From the NCBI GenBank assembly GCA_038380435.1, contig JAWZYU010000018.1:50307751-50371750 (forward strand): a stretch of DNA of 64,000 nucleotides. Direction: 5' to 3'. The notes beneath the pieces are model-generated. The model did no database searches. It was not told the origin of the DNA and saw only the letters and a program-made list of their open reading frames with translations. Shown here in pieces: positions 22,425 through 34,219 of the stretch (position 1 is the first letter of the stretch; the number at the start of each line of letters is the position of its first letter). The position numbers and the translations under genes were made by a program. Origin of the DNA: Ryuthela nishihirai. Its lineage: Eukaryota; Arthropoda; Arachnida; Araneae; Heptathelidae.

Positions 22425-25025
22425 ACTTTCAATACACATAAAATGGAAGTTTCCAGTTTCATTTCATAATGTAATGTACGTTTCAGATACATATTTTATT
22501 TTGCATAATTGATCTATTGTTACATTTTTTTTAATTATTTGTTTCTATTTTGTTCTCTATTATGATTTCCGTAGATATTAGCCAAAAGTATTATGTTACC
22601 AGCGGATACGGTAGCACCTAGAAGCTAGACGGTCCATAATTAATGTGAAGTCTACTCGTATTCCAATAGCTATTTTCCAGTGATTCATAAAATGTATATG
22701 TCCGGCTAGAGGCCTTTTTAGATATTTTTTTTTGTGTTCATGTTTTGTATATTATTTTGGATTTCACCAAAATAGGCATATGCTACGTGGGAGGCCCTCT
22801 GTTCCGGCATCTGGACAGTTAATTGAAGTAGCAGTGCCCCGAGGGGACGGGGGTCACCCAACTGTTAACGGGCTTCCCAGATGGTCAGGCGGAGAGAGAA
22901 AGAAAAAGGGTTGGCAACAACGAGGAGAATGACAGAGCCAGTCGAGGAACGAAAGGGTGCAGACATAAAACTGTAAAGCTGGTAAATGCCGACTGGTAAT
23001 AACGGCATTGGGCTCTGTGAATGCAGCTGAACAGGCATAGTAAGCTGTTGTTGTAATCTATGTAATTGAGCATATGTCCTTGTCCATCAAGCATGTTTTG
23101 AAGGTTCAATAAATATTTGTTATTTTAAAGTAAAGGCTGAAGTTGAACCAATTTATTGGGGAGGAGCCTCAGTATTGAGTCCCTGCAATTGTGATAAAAT
23201 CTTTGATTTTTGTTCCGAAAGACTCTTTTACCCGTCGCGTATTGCGATCGAACCGAGGGGACGTTCCTAAGTGGTCCCAATAGACCGACAAACGAAGACG
23301 CAACATCACAGTATACATGCCAGAAAGTGCGGACAAACTATAACAGAATAGATCCTGCAGCCATCTTATTAGAACTAAATCCCATGTCAATAATATGAGA
23401 AGATTAGTTTTCACAGAAACAATAATTTTCTACGTAGATTAAAATATCTAATTTTAAATTAGATCATTGAAATTTGCACATATTGACAGAAATGTTTGCA
23501 TTCTTCTGTTATAGAGTACGGTGAAACAATATCTCCAGAGAAATGGGAATTGAAAATTCCTTAGTTTCCATATTTCAAGAGAGAATAAAGTGACATATTT
23601 GAAACTAAATCTCCATCACAATTCCATCCCCAATTTAAACTGCTTTAGATAACAATATGATTATTCGAAGCAATTTTCCATTGAACTTGTCAAAATAAAA
23701 AATTGTCACTGGGTACATCTGTAGAATACTCTTTCGATTGGAACAAAGTTTATTCCCTCGATCCCGCTTCAAACAGAAATAAGAAGCAGGTGCGAGTTTT
23801 TCCCTTGATCTTCTCATATGAATGAAGTTCAGCTGCTTATGCGTTGATTTTTGAAGAGCCAAGTGAGATAAGCAAATGTTTTCTTGTACCAGGCATAAAC
23901 TTAATTTAACCTCCTCATAAATACAGAACTGATGTTTCCTAAGAAAGCAGATATGAAAAACAGAACTGAAAAGAATAAAAATCCCACCAAAAGAGGGAGA
24001 CGGGCGGGGAATGAAAGTAAAAGCAAAGAAAAATCTCTAAATGCAGTGATCGATAGAAACGAACCGGAGATTGAAACGGCAGAGAAGACAAAGGCGTGCT
24101 CTTTTATGGAGCATTAAAATTTTTCTTGCTTGACAATCGTTCCATAAGACCCCCTCAGTAATAACTGCTCTCTCCTGTCTGCCAACTGCAGTTAAAGCCA
24201 CTTGGCGCGAGCGCGAAGGAATTGATTCTACTTGTAAATGGCTGATCACATGAACACATTCAGACCTGCTTTCAAGATCTCTCAGCTTCTGAAGTCTTCC
24301 TCTTCTTCGCTTTTTCTCTCAATCGCTCTTCGAATCAGAATGACCTTCACGAACTGTGCTGATGATCCAGTCATCACAGAGAAGCAGATGCATGGGCTGA
24401 TGATGGCAGATGGCTCGAGTCGGGTGCATCCCACGCATGCATGGGAGGGGATGTGCGCTTAAGCTACCGTCTTTTGCTAAATCAAAAGGAATTTTGCGCC
24501 AGTGTTGTTGAAGCGGTTCAAACAATTCACGAAATGTCGATGCAAATAAGATTCTTTTTCGTTATGGATTTCGCTTTATCCTAGTTCAATGTTCAATCGG
24601 TTTGAATTCAGTCTCTAAACCACGTTTTGATCCCGTATTGATTTATGTTCTTTGAAACGTTGCGTAAATCACAATACGGAAGGCCTGCTGAAGCTTTCAG
24701 GAAAAATGTATGCTGTCTAGGGTAGAGAGTTGGTTGAAAACAAAGCTGTCACAGCAGTATGGGGTTGTGTTTTTTGAACCTGACAGGTGCTTAATTTCCT
24801 GGGCATTGGAACAACTAGACGTGTTGAAAAGCTGAATTAACAGTCTGGAGAAAAAAAAAAAAACAGTAGAACTTAAAAACAATTTTATTCTTAAAATTAA
24901 AGTTAATCTGAATTAACATCTTCGCTACCAAGTGTATCATACACTCTGCGTCCAATTTATTGGTACAATTCCATGTCACTAGTAAATCAGATGCAGAGCT
25001 CAGCCCCCAACTTCTTCTTAAACAC
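22425..25025. other. no gene recognised; possible solo LTR near 22.6-23.1 kb
   Basis: 22780-23000 is GC-rich against its surroundings and is followed by aataaa near 23110 and a junction-like attggggaggagcc at 23153. This pattern is reminiscent of the end of an LTR and its leader, but no second LTR or coding region is seen. 24100-24500 is also less AT-rich; its short frames show no motif. Confidence 0.25.
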
Positions 25026-25029
25026 CCAC

Positions 25030-25312
25030 ACCTTGCTCTCGGTCAGAAACGAGACACCGATGAGATTGTAAAGAATGCCGTCCGTTAGATGGGATCTAAA
25101 GACGTGGCTCAGGGTTCAGGAGATTAATACCCTATGTACGTTAAAGAACACACTGGATGGCCGTGACTTAAGGCTTCCCTCTTCCTCTTAACAGTTGTCC
25201 AGTGAGTCCCCTCTTCAAATCTTCTCTGAGTCCTTGGGATCCTTGTAACTGGTAATTTTAATCCGCTCTGTGAAAAAATGTGCAGCTCAGAAGTAAAACA
25301 TCCCAACCAAAC
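25030..25312 (+). mobile_element. SINE-A copy 4, headless
   Basis: Aligns with the full SINE-A from gacaccgatg through gccgtccgttagatgggat, ttaaagaacacactggatgg and gctcagaagtaaaacatccc. No tRNA-like head precedes it. It lies 190 bases before the left end of Tc1-like transposon 3. Confidence 0.85.
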
Positions 25313-25689
25313 TTCTAATTGTTTTATTTGCTAAAGAGCCGATTAACCCGCAGTTCATTAATTATTTCAATATATTTCAAAAACTAAATTATCCTATAAA
25401 GTTTTTAGCTCATCTTCAAAAAATACGAATTATTATTTTCACTTTGTCGTCGTATTCCGCTTCTTCGTTTAACCAAATGGCCAGAGCTGTATGTGAATCT
25501 TTATACATGGCGGAAATTGAAAAAAAGAACACCCAGAAGGAATTCCTTTAAGAACGTCATATTATACTATGTTAATAGTTAAGGGCAGCAGAAATCGTGA
25601 TCCAAGATTGACAGTCATTGGATGAAACAATGACGTCACTGAGGACGACAACATGCAAATGTATGCAGCGCATATTTAAGGGCTAGGGC

Positions 25690-27063
25690 GTGAAGAAAGA
25701 AGTTATTCGTCTTGTGTCGTATTGTTCAGTGCTCTTTGAAGAAGCTACCATACCTGGACGAAACAGGCGCACAACATTTTTTCAGTTAGCGGAGTTTGAG
25801 CGAGGTTGTTTAGTGGGTCTTCAGGAAGCAGGTTGGTCTTTTCGTCAAATTGCACACCGCGTTGGACGAGAGGAATCAGCAGTGGTGGCGTCGATGATCA
25901 GAAGAGCATTCGCACACCTTGGTCCTCTGTCGTATCAAAGTGTTACAAGAACGATATGCAATCGTCTCTTGGAAGCAGGACTATGGGGGGCGAGGGTGGC
26001 TCAGTCGGTAGCGCGCCAGGCTCGTAATCTGTAGTTCCCAGGTTCGAGTCCCAGCTGGGTCAGCGTTGAGATTTATCTCCGCAAAATTCCCCGCCCTACC
26101 CACGGTCAGTAGGGGACACCGATGGGCTTGGAAAGGCCGCCGTCCGTCGGATGGGACGTTAAGCCGTGGCCCCGTGTGCGGGAGAGCCATACCCTGTGCA
26201 CGTTAAAGAATACGCTGGATGTCCTTGACGGGAGGCTACCATCTGTCTCCCAACAGCTGTTCCAATGGGTCCCCTCCTCCAACCTTCTCTGAGCCTTCGG
26301 GGTCCATATGACCTGGCCATTTAGCCCATGGTGTGCAAAAAAGTGCCGCTCAGAGGTAAAACAACCCAAACAACGCAGGACTATGGGTACGCATGCGGCT
26401 GTCATGGTTACCACTCTAACCTCGTCACTGTCGTGCACGTTTGCAGTAATGTCAAGAACGAGTTCATTGGAGGGAAGAATGTCAGTCTATTGGCCTTCAG
26501 TTAGGAAAGCCGATTTTGCTTAGGATTGTCTGGTGGTCATTTACTCGTCTGAAGGCGACAAGGTAAGCAGCCTCTTCCATCGTGCATCCGCCAGCGACAT
26601 ACAGGGCCTATGCTGGACATCTTGGTGTGGGGAGTGATTAGCTATCACTCTTGTACGTGTCTGGTGTTTGTACAAGGTACACTGAATAGCAATACGTATA
26701 TCAGCGACACCGTACAGCCGGTCGTGCTGCCATATTTGAGTGTAATCCCAAATGCGATATTTCAGCAGGATAACGCACGCCCACACTCCACCCCTGCAAC
26801 TCAACATGCTCTTCAGGCAGTGCACCAACTCCCTTGGCCAGCACGCTCTCCGGACTTGTCTCCAATCGAGCATGTCTGGGACTGGATCGGACAAAACTCT
26901 TTTGCAGACCATGGCAGGCAACGACCATCGTTGAATTACACATCCAAGTTGAAAGCGCATGGAATGGTATCCCCCAGCGTGATATCCAGCATTTATACGA
27001 CATATTGCATGCCAGATTAGAAGCTTGTATTGCTGCTCGAGGAGGTTCAATACCTTATTAAAA
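25690..27063 (+). pseudogene. Tc1-like transposase, split by SINE-A
   Basis: A DDE transposase whose N-terminal part is at about 25775-25985: FERGCLVGLQEAGWSFRQIA is the first helix-turn-helix of the family. After the SINE-A (25988-26374) it resumes in pieces, with an S-R-F-C-L-G block near 26510. 26610-26930 then carries DILVWGVISYHS, FQQDNARPHS (second catalytic D) and PWPARSPDLSPIEHVWD (final acidic region). A frameshift near 26930 moves the end into another frame, where IPQRDIQHLYDILHARLEAC finishes at 27061 with a typical terminal ARGG-P-Y. Catalytic motifs survive but the protein cannot be made. Confidence 0.9.
25988..26374 (+). mobile_element. SINE-A copy 5, full length, with 13-bp target duplication
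   Basis: The best copy. The tRNA-like head holds ggtggctcagtcggtagcgc (A box) and ggttcgagtccc (B box). A body of about 310 bases follows, ending gctcagaggtaaaacaaccc. It is flanked by exact 13-bp direct repeats gcaggactatggg at 25975-25987 and 26375-26387, as made by LINE-driven insertion. It sits in the coding part of Tc1-like transposon 3. Use this copy to define the family. Confidence 0.95.
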
Positions 27064-27239
27064 TGTGCCTTCTGTAAACTGTAATATTCATTAAAAGGTT
27101 AAATAAACATTGAATCACTTCATACGTGTGATCATTGTCCTTTCTCAACAAGTTGATTCTACTAAATAAATCTCATAGATTACGTTTCAATTGTTAATGG
27201 TGTTCTTTTTTTTTTTCAATTTCCGTCAGTGTACATTAT

Positions 27240-29795
27240 TTTTTAAGAGATAAATTTCAATACTTTATGTGTTGAATAGATAAGTCATCACGATTCACAC
27301 TTCTGGAATAGATTTTCATTTCCTCCGTTTAACCCCTAAAGTGTGTAAAATGCGGAATTTTCCATTTTTCAAAAAATATTTAAACATTCATGCTAAAAAT
27401 GTGAAATTTTAGTGGTAAAGTGTAGTGATCAAGAATTACATTATACATTGAATAACAAGAATAAGAATACATTGACAACAGTAATTTTTTTTTTTACCCC
27501 CAGAGTGGTGGGAAAATGCAAATTATTTTGTTTTGGGAGATAAATGAAAAATTACTTTTGGGTTGCATAGATACTGATGAAATATTACTATTCTTATTTT
27601 CTGAATCATCCATTCCAAGAATTCTTTTCGTGAAAAGTTGCATTTATACAGAGCTACGAAAAAAATACCTCAGTGGCGTGCTATTTTACGCAGCAAGGTA
27701 TTTGATAAAACAAAGTACAAAACTTAAACTTTTTTTAGTACTTTATGAACTTAAGTACAATTGAGTTATTTTTGCTTCTAGTAGAATTTAAAATACTTTT
27801 GAATGTAATTTTACTTCATGTTCTGTTCAGCTTTGCTTTTTCGTAACAGCAGAAATATACCATCGACAGAAATGTAGTAATCGATCACTAGATTTTAGTT
27901 GATACACAGAGCTATATTGAGACATGTTTTGTCCGGGGTCGTACGATAGAGAAGTTACTATTAATACTCTCAGATAAAACTACTATTATATTATGGTCCA
28001 CTAAGAAAATAAGTGAATCGGTTACGGATCACTTTTTTTTTTCTTGGTTTAGTACATGCAACATACGTGTACTTCATGTAATACGTAAAGTATAGAAAGC
28101 GAATTAGAAAATATCGAATTATATTTACTTCTTTGCGAGCAACGCAATAAAAAAATAAAAATTGCAGCATGATCACAGTTTTCTGGTTTTCTAGCTTATC
28201 TCGTGCTTTTGCTTCTCCCATTTTTTTTTTCAGGAACGCACAGAAAGTGGAGGAAATAAGGAGCTAGGCGTCCCGATGTTACCAAGTGTATTTTTTGCGT
28301 AAATGGTTAATTGCCATTATATTAACACTTTTTTTCTTTAATAATTTGTGTATTATTTTGCTAATTATGACATGTTCCAGTGCAGTTTTAATACGAAAAC
28401 CTTTCCCTACGAATCCTGACTGCATATTAAATAGAAGAGGAAGCAGTGTTATAATTTATGCACACAAGTGAAAAACCAGTTTTGTTTCACAATGATTGGC
28501 ATCATTCTGCAATTGGTGTGCAGGGTACGATTCCTAAGTCACGATCGTAATCCTTTTTGTCCTCCCTGTTTACCCATCACCATTTCCAGAGTTGGTCGAG
28601 TCACGTAGTCCTTCGAAAAAGCATCACCAACAGCATTTGAAGCTCTAGTTTACAACAACAGCCCCTCCCCCAATAAAGTTGTTGTTACTTTAATTCAAAC
28701 ACAATTAAAACAGTGGAAGTCATGGAAACATCATATGATCATAATGATGGGAAAAGAAAGGAAATTTTGAGATAAAACGAGACCACATGCGTTATTGCTG
28801 GTCATAAGAACATAAGAATAATTGCATCCCTAACAGAAACAATGGATGTTTGAAAGCGCTCGATAGCGCCAGCACATGTTATGGGGTAGCAGGAGATGAA
28901 CTTTTGTGACTAAAGCCACGGCACGAAGCAATGCAGGCTGCACACTTGACTCTTTCCAGAGTGGGAGAGAGAACACACAAACAAGCACAAATGATATAAT
29001 CCGTGATGCCCTCGTTCCCAGTAAACAACAGAGGGAGAAGAACAGAGACCACTGCAGGAGCAACATCATGCTGGTGATAGTCCGCAATTTCAAATAAGAT
29101 GGGGTAGCGCCGAAACCGTTGGGAACCTCACCACTCAGTTAACTTCCGAAGCAAGCAATGCAACCTTCCTTTGTTAGAGCAGACCAATTTATTTTCATTA
29201 GCTCTTTGTCCACATTCAATGAAGCAAAATTACCCCCAGCTTTTGGAGATTGAAGCTTATAGTAATACCAAAGTTACCATCAATGGTTGGAGAATACTGA
29301 AAATGGAGGAACTTTGCTTCTTGCTCCCCAAATTGCTCCGTCTAGCCTAGAGAACCCCCTCCCTCTCTCGTTTTAACAGAAGAATGAAACTAGAAGGTCA
29401 GATTAGTGCCACCATTTCGGATAGATAGTAATTTATCCTCAGCTCAATTTGAAAACGTCCTACCTGTGCGGCTTGGCGAGAAGGACATTAGAGAACTAAT
29501 CAGTTCTGTCATCCACCTTTGCTAATATAAAGAACTTGGACAACCCCACAGTAGAAAAGTGTTAGGTCATTCTCGAAACCTCGACCTTACCAGAAGAATA
29601 TCAGTCAGGAACTTGTGTGAGTGACTACCCAGAGACTGGACGAGGAAATTGGAAGTACCTTTCACAATGACTCAAACCCTGTGGAAACGGATAATTGATA
29701 GGGGCTATTTAATTCTCTAATGACTTGCTCTCCTTAATATGTAAAGAAACTAAGCGTAAAGTTAGATTACAGTATTAAACAGGATGTATTCTCAT
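27240..29795. other. no gene recognised (27.2-29.8 kb)
   Basis: AT-rich sequence to about 28500, then more mixed composition. Short open frames at 27516-27764 and 28830-29093 show no family motif. The region around 29190-29720 has fewer stops than average in places but I could not assign it. Confidence 0.45.
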
Positions 29796-29804
29796 ATTGA
29801 TTAA

Positions 29805-29993
29805 TGTAGAACGAGTGGTTAGCGCGCTTGGCTACTGGCCTGGGTTCGGGCCCTGGGGTAAGGCATGGATGTTCGTGTTGTTTTTCTGCTGAGATTCCGC
29901 CATCCTCACACCTCCTTCTGTTATGGCATATAAATTGGCAGACTCTTGTCAGAGCTCTGTGGGAAGCAGCTGCTTGAGGGGTTATTTTTTTTT
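29805..29993 (+). mobile_element. SINE-B copy 2
   Basis: Collinear with 8495-8705: aacgagtggttagcgcgctt (A box), gggttcgggccctg (B box), tgttgtttttctgctgag, atggcatataaattgg, then agctgcttgaggggttattt and a T-rich end. Nearly complete. Confidence 0.85.
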
Positions 29994-30822
29994 ATTGCCT
30001 CAAGTAAATCACATAATTAGACAGGAGCGAATTTTCACATATTTTTTTTCGGCTTTATAGGTGAACATCAATCGTCTTTAGGACGACAAATGTGAAATAC
30101 ATTTTATTTCAGTAGTTATCTGAAGTTAGGGTGTTAATCTATTGTGTCTTCCAAGCTTTAATAAAATTTTCAATATTAATTTTTAAACTCGGTTTTCACA
30201 CTAATGTGATGATTTTAGAGTGTATTTTTATTTACCCATTGAAAGGAGTATTGCAGATATAAGCGACCAGCTGTCCAAAAGAAGACCATTACATTGCTGC
30301 AGCACTGTTGCTTAGCTTTGTGAGCTCCTGAAGCTTGAGTATTTTGTTGATAGACGATGAACCCTGAGAGAAAAGGAAAATTAGGCAGGTGTCCCTATTT
30401 CATGGGGAAAACAGTCGAATAATCTGCTTGTGCTACTCTCCGTTAGTGTCGTGCTCACAGCAAATTCCTCCTGTGGACACGACTTTGGGAGCCGGAGGGT
30501 TCCAGAACATCGGCCGTGGAGCCAGCCACCATGTGCAAATTCGGCAGAACAAACTGCAGCGGAGGTCAAGATGACCCCCTGCCCCCCCTCCCCCCCCCAC
30601 GGCGATGAGCGCGGACGGCGCTCACGCTCGGACCCACGACAAGGACCCGGAGAGAGAGAGGAGGAGGGGGGATTGCTTACCTTTGATCTTCGCAAGACAA
30701 CCAATAAGGTAGAAACACATCTCGCTAGGGAATAAATAATTGGTGGCGAGGTCAGAACAAAAGCAGAGAGAGTTTTCATCGCGAGCAACGACAAAGCTTC
30801 TGCCCCATTCGAGTGTTGCTCT

Positions 30823-31482
30823 TGTTGAGAGGCGGTAGTTCTTCTGCTTCGAGTTGGTGAGATGGTTCGACATGCCCCGTGTCTGCTCTGCGAGCAGTCC
30901 AAAACCAGAGACAAAGAAGCGACGCTGCTGGCGGAACATCAATAGATGGACAAGAAAATTCCTCTCAAGGGAATTCCTCTCAACACTAAGGGCTCCCCTT
31001 CAATTATGCAGTGTTCTGCCGCCGTCACTAAGACTCCCATAGTGAACTGCTCGTTTCAATGCTTATAACGTTTTGCCCGAGTTCTTGGCTAGAAAAGAGA
31101 CTCTAGAGACAGTTCTTGACCTAAACGAACTTTGAGTGTCTAGTAAGGACTTCCCATCTGAGGGAGATGATCGGCCTCTGTAATTGTCAGGAATTGTATA
31201 GTTTTGTGCTTAGTTAAGAGATCGAGGTAATAAAGAAATGTTCGCTTGTAACCCTTAGGTTTTGTCGAGTTATATCCTAACAGGGGGGGAAAGATCGACC
31301 GCATAATGAATGCATATTATTTAAATGAGCGAAGGAAAGAAAAACCCTGGTTCTGTCGACAGAGTAATTAAAAATAAAATACACAACGCAATCATCATCG
31401 TTTTTGGGGGAATTGAAATTAAAGACTAATTTCTCCCCTAGTTGTGTCCACCCTATCTCCCAGAGTAGGTGGGGTGCACAAC
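30823..31482 (+). repeat. candidate 5' LTR
   Basis: Candidate only. It starts tgttgag, contains aataaa near 31230, and ends tgcacaaca directly before the primer-binding-like site. No second copy exists in the window, so the limits cannot be checked. The GC-rich tract upstream (30480-30680) may also belong to it. Confidence 0.3.
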
Positions 31483-31485
31483 AAA

Positions 31486-31505
31486 TTAGTACCGTGACCA
31501 GGATT
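31486..31505 (+). other. primer-binding-like site
   Basis: ttagtaccgtgaccaggatt, followed by attcgaacctg, resembles the complement of a tRNA 3' arm and acceptor (T-arm ggttcgaatcc, then ctggtcacgg). A tRNA-Arg type is a possible primer. It lies where reverse transcription of the LTR element would start. Confidence 0.45.
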
Positions 31506-31518
31506 ATTCGAACCTGTA

Positions 31519-31712
31519 AAGTTATTGCGGATTATTAATGGAAAGTTATTGTAAATTAGTAATAGAAAGTTATTGTGGATTGTTAGTGGAAAGTCATTGT
31601 GGATTGTTACGGTAAAGTTATTGCGGATTATTAATGGAAAGTTATTGTGGATTGTTAATAGAAAGTTATTGTGGATTGTTACTGTAAAGTTATTGCGGAT
31701 TGTTAATGGAAA
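31519..31712 (+). repeat. 24-bp tandem repeat, 8 units, in LTR-element leader
   Basis: aaagttattg-type units begin at 31519, 31543, 31567, 31591, 31615, 31639, 31663 and 31687, exactly 24 bases apart, each followed by a gga-tt-tta-t block. Alternate units share variants (gcggattatt versus gtggattgtt), which suggests growth by larger blocks. It lies between the primer-binding-like site and gag. Confidence 0.95.
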
Positions 31713-32177
31713 ATCTGAAACGTTTAATATGGAGTAATGTATGGCTATGTGGAGACAGGCGGCGCTAGAAACTGCTAGTGTTAAAAGTGGAATAGTGTAC
31801 TGTGTTAAACTGTGTATATCTAGTAGGAAATTTTTGAACTAGTGAGAATGACATATATGTTCTTAGGCAGGATTTTCAGAGGCATCTGTGAAAAAAAAAA
31901 TGTATTATTGATTTCCATAAAATATTGTGTATAATGAATCATGTGTGGTAATAATTTTAAGAAAGTAGATCAGGCCCAGGAGTAGTGCTGTATAGAAGGA
32001 TTTTTAAGAGATTTCAACTAGGGACTGCTACATTATTTCTGTTAGCTAGGAGTGATAATCTGTTTATGTTACTATTAGAATTGCATTTTTGTACTACACC
32101 TCCCTGCACTTCCGGAGGATACAATAAATTCGAGCATCATAACAACATTCAGTAAACTCTTTACTCGATAGAAGGCC

Positions 32178-33082
32178 ATGGATAGTCAGGACACGAGTGC
32201 GCCACCCATGCAGGAGCCGTCCCTAACGGCAGGACCCCTCCTGGCGGGGTTTGTAAATTTAGTGAACCCGTACGAGGGGGATAGCAGCCGTACTGCAGCA
32301 GCATTTTTCGAGCAAGTAGAGGGAGTAGGAAAAATTGCACGATGGCGGCCGAGCGAGATGGCCATTATTGCCCGCTCGAAGTTGCGAGGAGCCGCTGCAG
32401 AGTTTGTTAATCAATCACCAGAGCTGAGGAACGAAGAAGATTTTAGTACTTTCAAGAGAGCAGTATTAGAAAGATTTGACAGTGAGACCCGTTAGCCACC
32501 CGCTTGCACGAGTTTACGAGTTGTCGGCAAGCTGCGGACGAAAGTGTTAGAGAGTATGCTGCCTGCATTCGAACCCGAGCCTATCAATTCTTAGGAACTG
32601 CCGGGAGGAGCACGGACGACGATGAACAAGGAATAGGCAATCAGATGCGCCTTGCCCAATTTTTGGCAGGTCTGGTCCCGTGACTCAGACGTTTTGTGCT
32701 GTCCCATAACCACAGCACTTTTGAAGAGGCTTTGGCTAAAGCCATTATGAAGGAAGGCAATGAGCGTGTCACAGGGCAAACGGCAGCCATACGGGCGCTT
32801 GGCGAGGAAATGCCCACAAGACCCACAGAGTCGAACCCTCTACCCCAGCTCCAGGACCTGTTGGCAGCCCTTCCGCTGTGCCAGATCCAGGCAGATATAG
32901 TACGTTTGGGGGAGTGCCTTCACCAGATTGAAGGGCAGCAGGAACGAAATCGCATCAGTTGGCCCCAGCAACGGCAGCCCCTCTGGGCAGATCAACAGGG
33001 CGTCACGTGTTTTGCGTGTGGTGGAGTGGGACATTATGCCCGTCAGTGTGCTTCGCCCCTTACCCCACGTGGCCCGCGATAA
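32178..33082 (+). pseudogene. Gypsy-type gag polyprotein, frameshifted
   Basis: Gag would form the particle that packages element RNA. It starts with the methionine at 32178. The capsid-like region is split: 32178-32492 ends at a stop after ERFDSETR, the next part to about 32680 is in another frame with a further stop, and 32696-33082 returns to an open frame. It ends in a CCHC zinc knuckle, CFACGGVGHYARQC, encoded at 33008-33049. One frameshift and one extra stop are the main lesions. It is followed by protease, as in Gypsy elements. Codons are GC-richer than the surroundings. Confidence 0.85.
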
Positions 33083-33349
33083 CAACCGCGGCGAGCCCAG
33101 CCCCAGAACCGTAACCAAGTGACCTCACGGAGAACCCGCTGCACGAGGAGCAATGGATCCCTTGACTCTCCCCCCCGGCAAACCCAAGATCAGTGCAGAG
33201 AGGTGATAGAGCCCGCCAACCGTCCTACGGCTCCTTTAAACTGGAACGGGAGGGAAGCCCCAGATGCACTTTCCCAGAGTCCCCTCGAAGAGTTAGTCAT
33301 CCACATTACGCCGTGTGCCAGCTAAAGAAGTGATGAAAATTCACCCATT

Positions 33350-34215
33350 GTGTCTGGCCGCATGGAGGACACAGAGGTGTCGGCCCTCATCAATACCGGC
33401 GCCACTGTGTCCGTCATGGATAGCCGGTGTTTCCAGTGCTTGAAGAGCCGGTTCCTCCACAAAATGGTCCCTCTTAAGCATCAATTGAAAACAGTAGATG
33501 GACACCCCCTTCCGGTGCTAGGTAGATTCATGGTGACCCTCACATTCGACGAGATTAGTTTCGAGCACCCGATGGTAGCCCTCGATATTGACACTCCACG
33601 GTACGACATGATAATGGGACACGATATCCTCAAAAAGCACCGATTCGTCATTGATTGTCATTCGGGCACACTGCGAAGGAAAGAGGACAAGGAATCGAAC
33701 CCTAGGAGCACCCCCCTCACATTGCCTGCCTACCCTGCCCAGGAGCAACCTTCACCCCTCTCCCCTACACCCACGTACATAGGACGCATTGTGCAGAAGC
33801 TCTGTGTCCCTCCCCGAGCTGAGCGCATAGCCCTCATCGAGTGTTCTGCCCCCCAGCTCCGAGGCTGCATGATCTTGGCTCAGCCACATGAGCGGCTGAA
33901 AACCGGTTCCCTGCGAGTGGCTCGTTCGGTGAACTGTGTGAACGGTAGCGGCCGACTTAATGTACGGGTCGTCAATACCTCTTTGGCCCCCATCTGGCTG
34001 AACAAGAGCATGTGCATTGCCCGGCTGGAGGCACTTGACGCCGAACAGATAGAGCCCCCTAGTGTTCCCCCGAAAAGGAGAAACGTGCCCCTGTCGCTAT
34101 AGGATTTCCAGTTGGACCATCTTGGGCCCCAGGAGAAGAATAAATTGGGGAAACTGTTGATGAGAAATAGAGATGTTTTTGCGAGAGATGTCAGCGAATT
34201 GACCGGCACAGACGC
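33350..34215 (+). pseudogene. Gypsy-type aspartic protease and start of pol
   Basis: The protease would process Gag-Pol. LINTGATVSVMD (codons from 33386) occupies the place of the aspartic protease active-site loop, but the catalytic D is replaced by N (33392-33394). IMGHDIL farther on is the second conserved block, near 33610-33640. The frame runs to a TAG at 34100-34102. Beyond it, still in frame, a segment with RNRDVFARDVSEL to about 34212 matches the region just before reverse transcriptase in Gypsy pol. Then similarity ends, so the polymerase and integrase are missing. Confidence 0.85.
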
Positions 34216-34219
34216 CGTG

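Larger units (their letters stand above)
25503..27235 (+). mobile_element. Tc1-like DNA transposon 3 with SINE-A insertion
   Basis: The left end at 25503-25533 reads tacatgg, then cggaaattgaaaaaaagaa, cacc. The right end at 27199-27235 is its inverse (ggtgttc, poly-T, caatttccgtcagtgtaca). The interior is a transposase on the plus strand. Subtracting the SINE-A of about 400 bp leaves about 1.33 kb, the usual size of a Tc1 element. Confidence 0.9.
30823..34215 (+). mobile_element. 5' part of a Gypsy-type LTR retrotransposon
   Basis: From left to right: an LTR-like region with aataaa near 31230, a primer-binding-like site (31486-31505), a leader with a 24-bp repeat, gag (32178-33082), protease (33350-34102) and the first residues of reverse transcriptase to about 34212, where similarity stops abruptly. 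No 3' LTR is visible. The left boundary is uncertain; tgttg at 30823 and ...caaca at about 31482 would make inverted LTR termini, but other starts are possible. Confidence 0.6.

Noticed and set aside
25988..26065. Possible tRNA gene.
   Set aside because: It is the head of SINE-A, shown by the body and the 13-bp target duplication; the same holds for the other tRNA-like heads.
28830..29093. Minus-strand frame with a leucine-rich, signal-like start.
   Set aside because: No homologous pattern, no exon signals; an overlapping plus frame exists.
30381..30942. Minus-strand open frames of 177 and 106 codons in a GC-rich tract.
   Set aside because: GC-rich composition lowers stop frequency, and the region is probably LTR or leader of the Gypsy-type element. 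No protein family resemblance.
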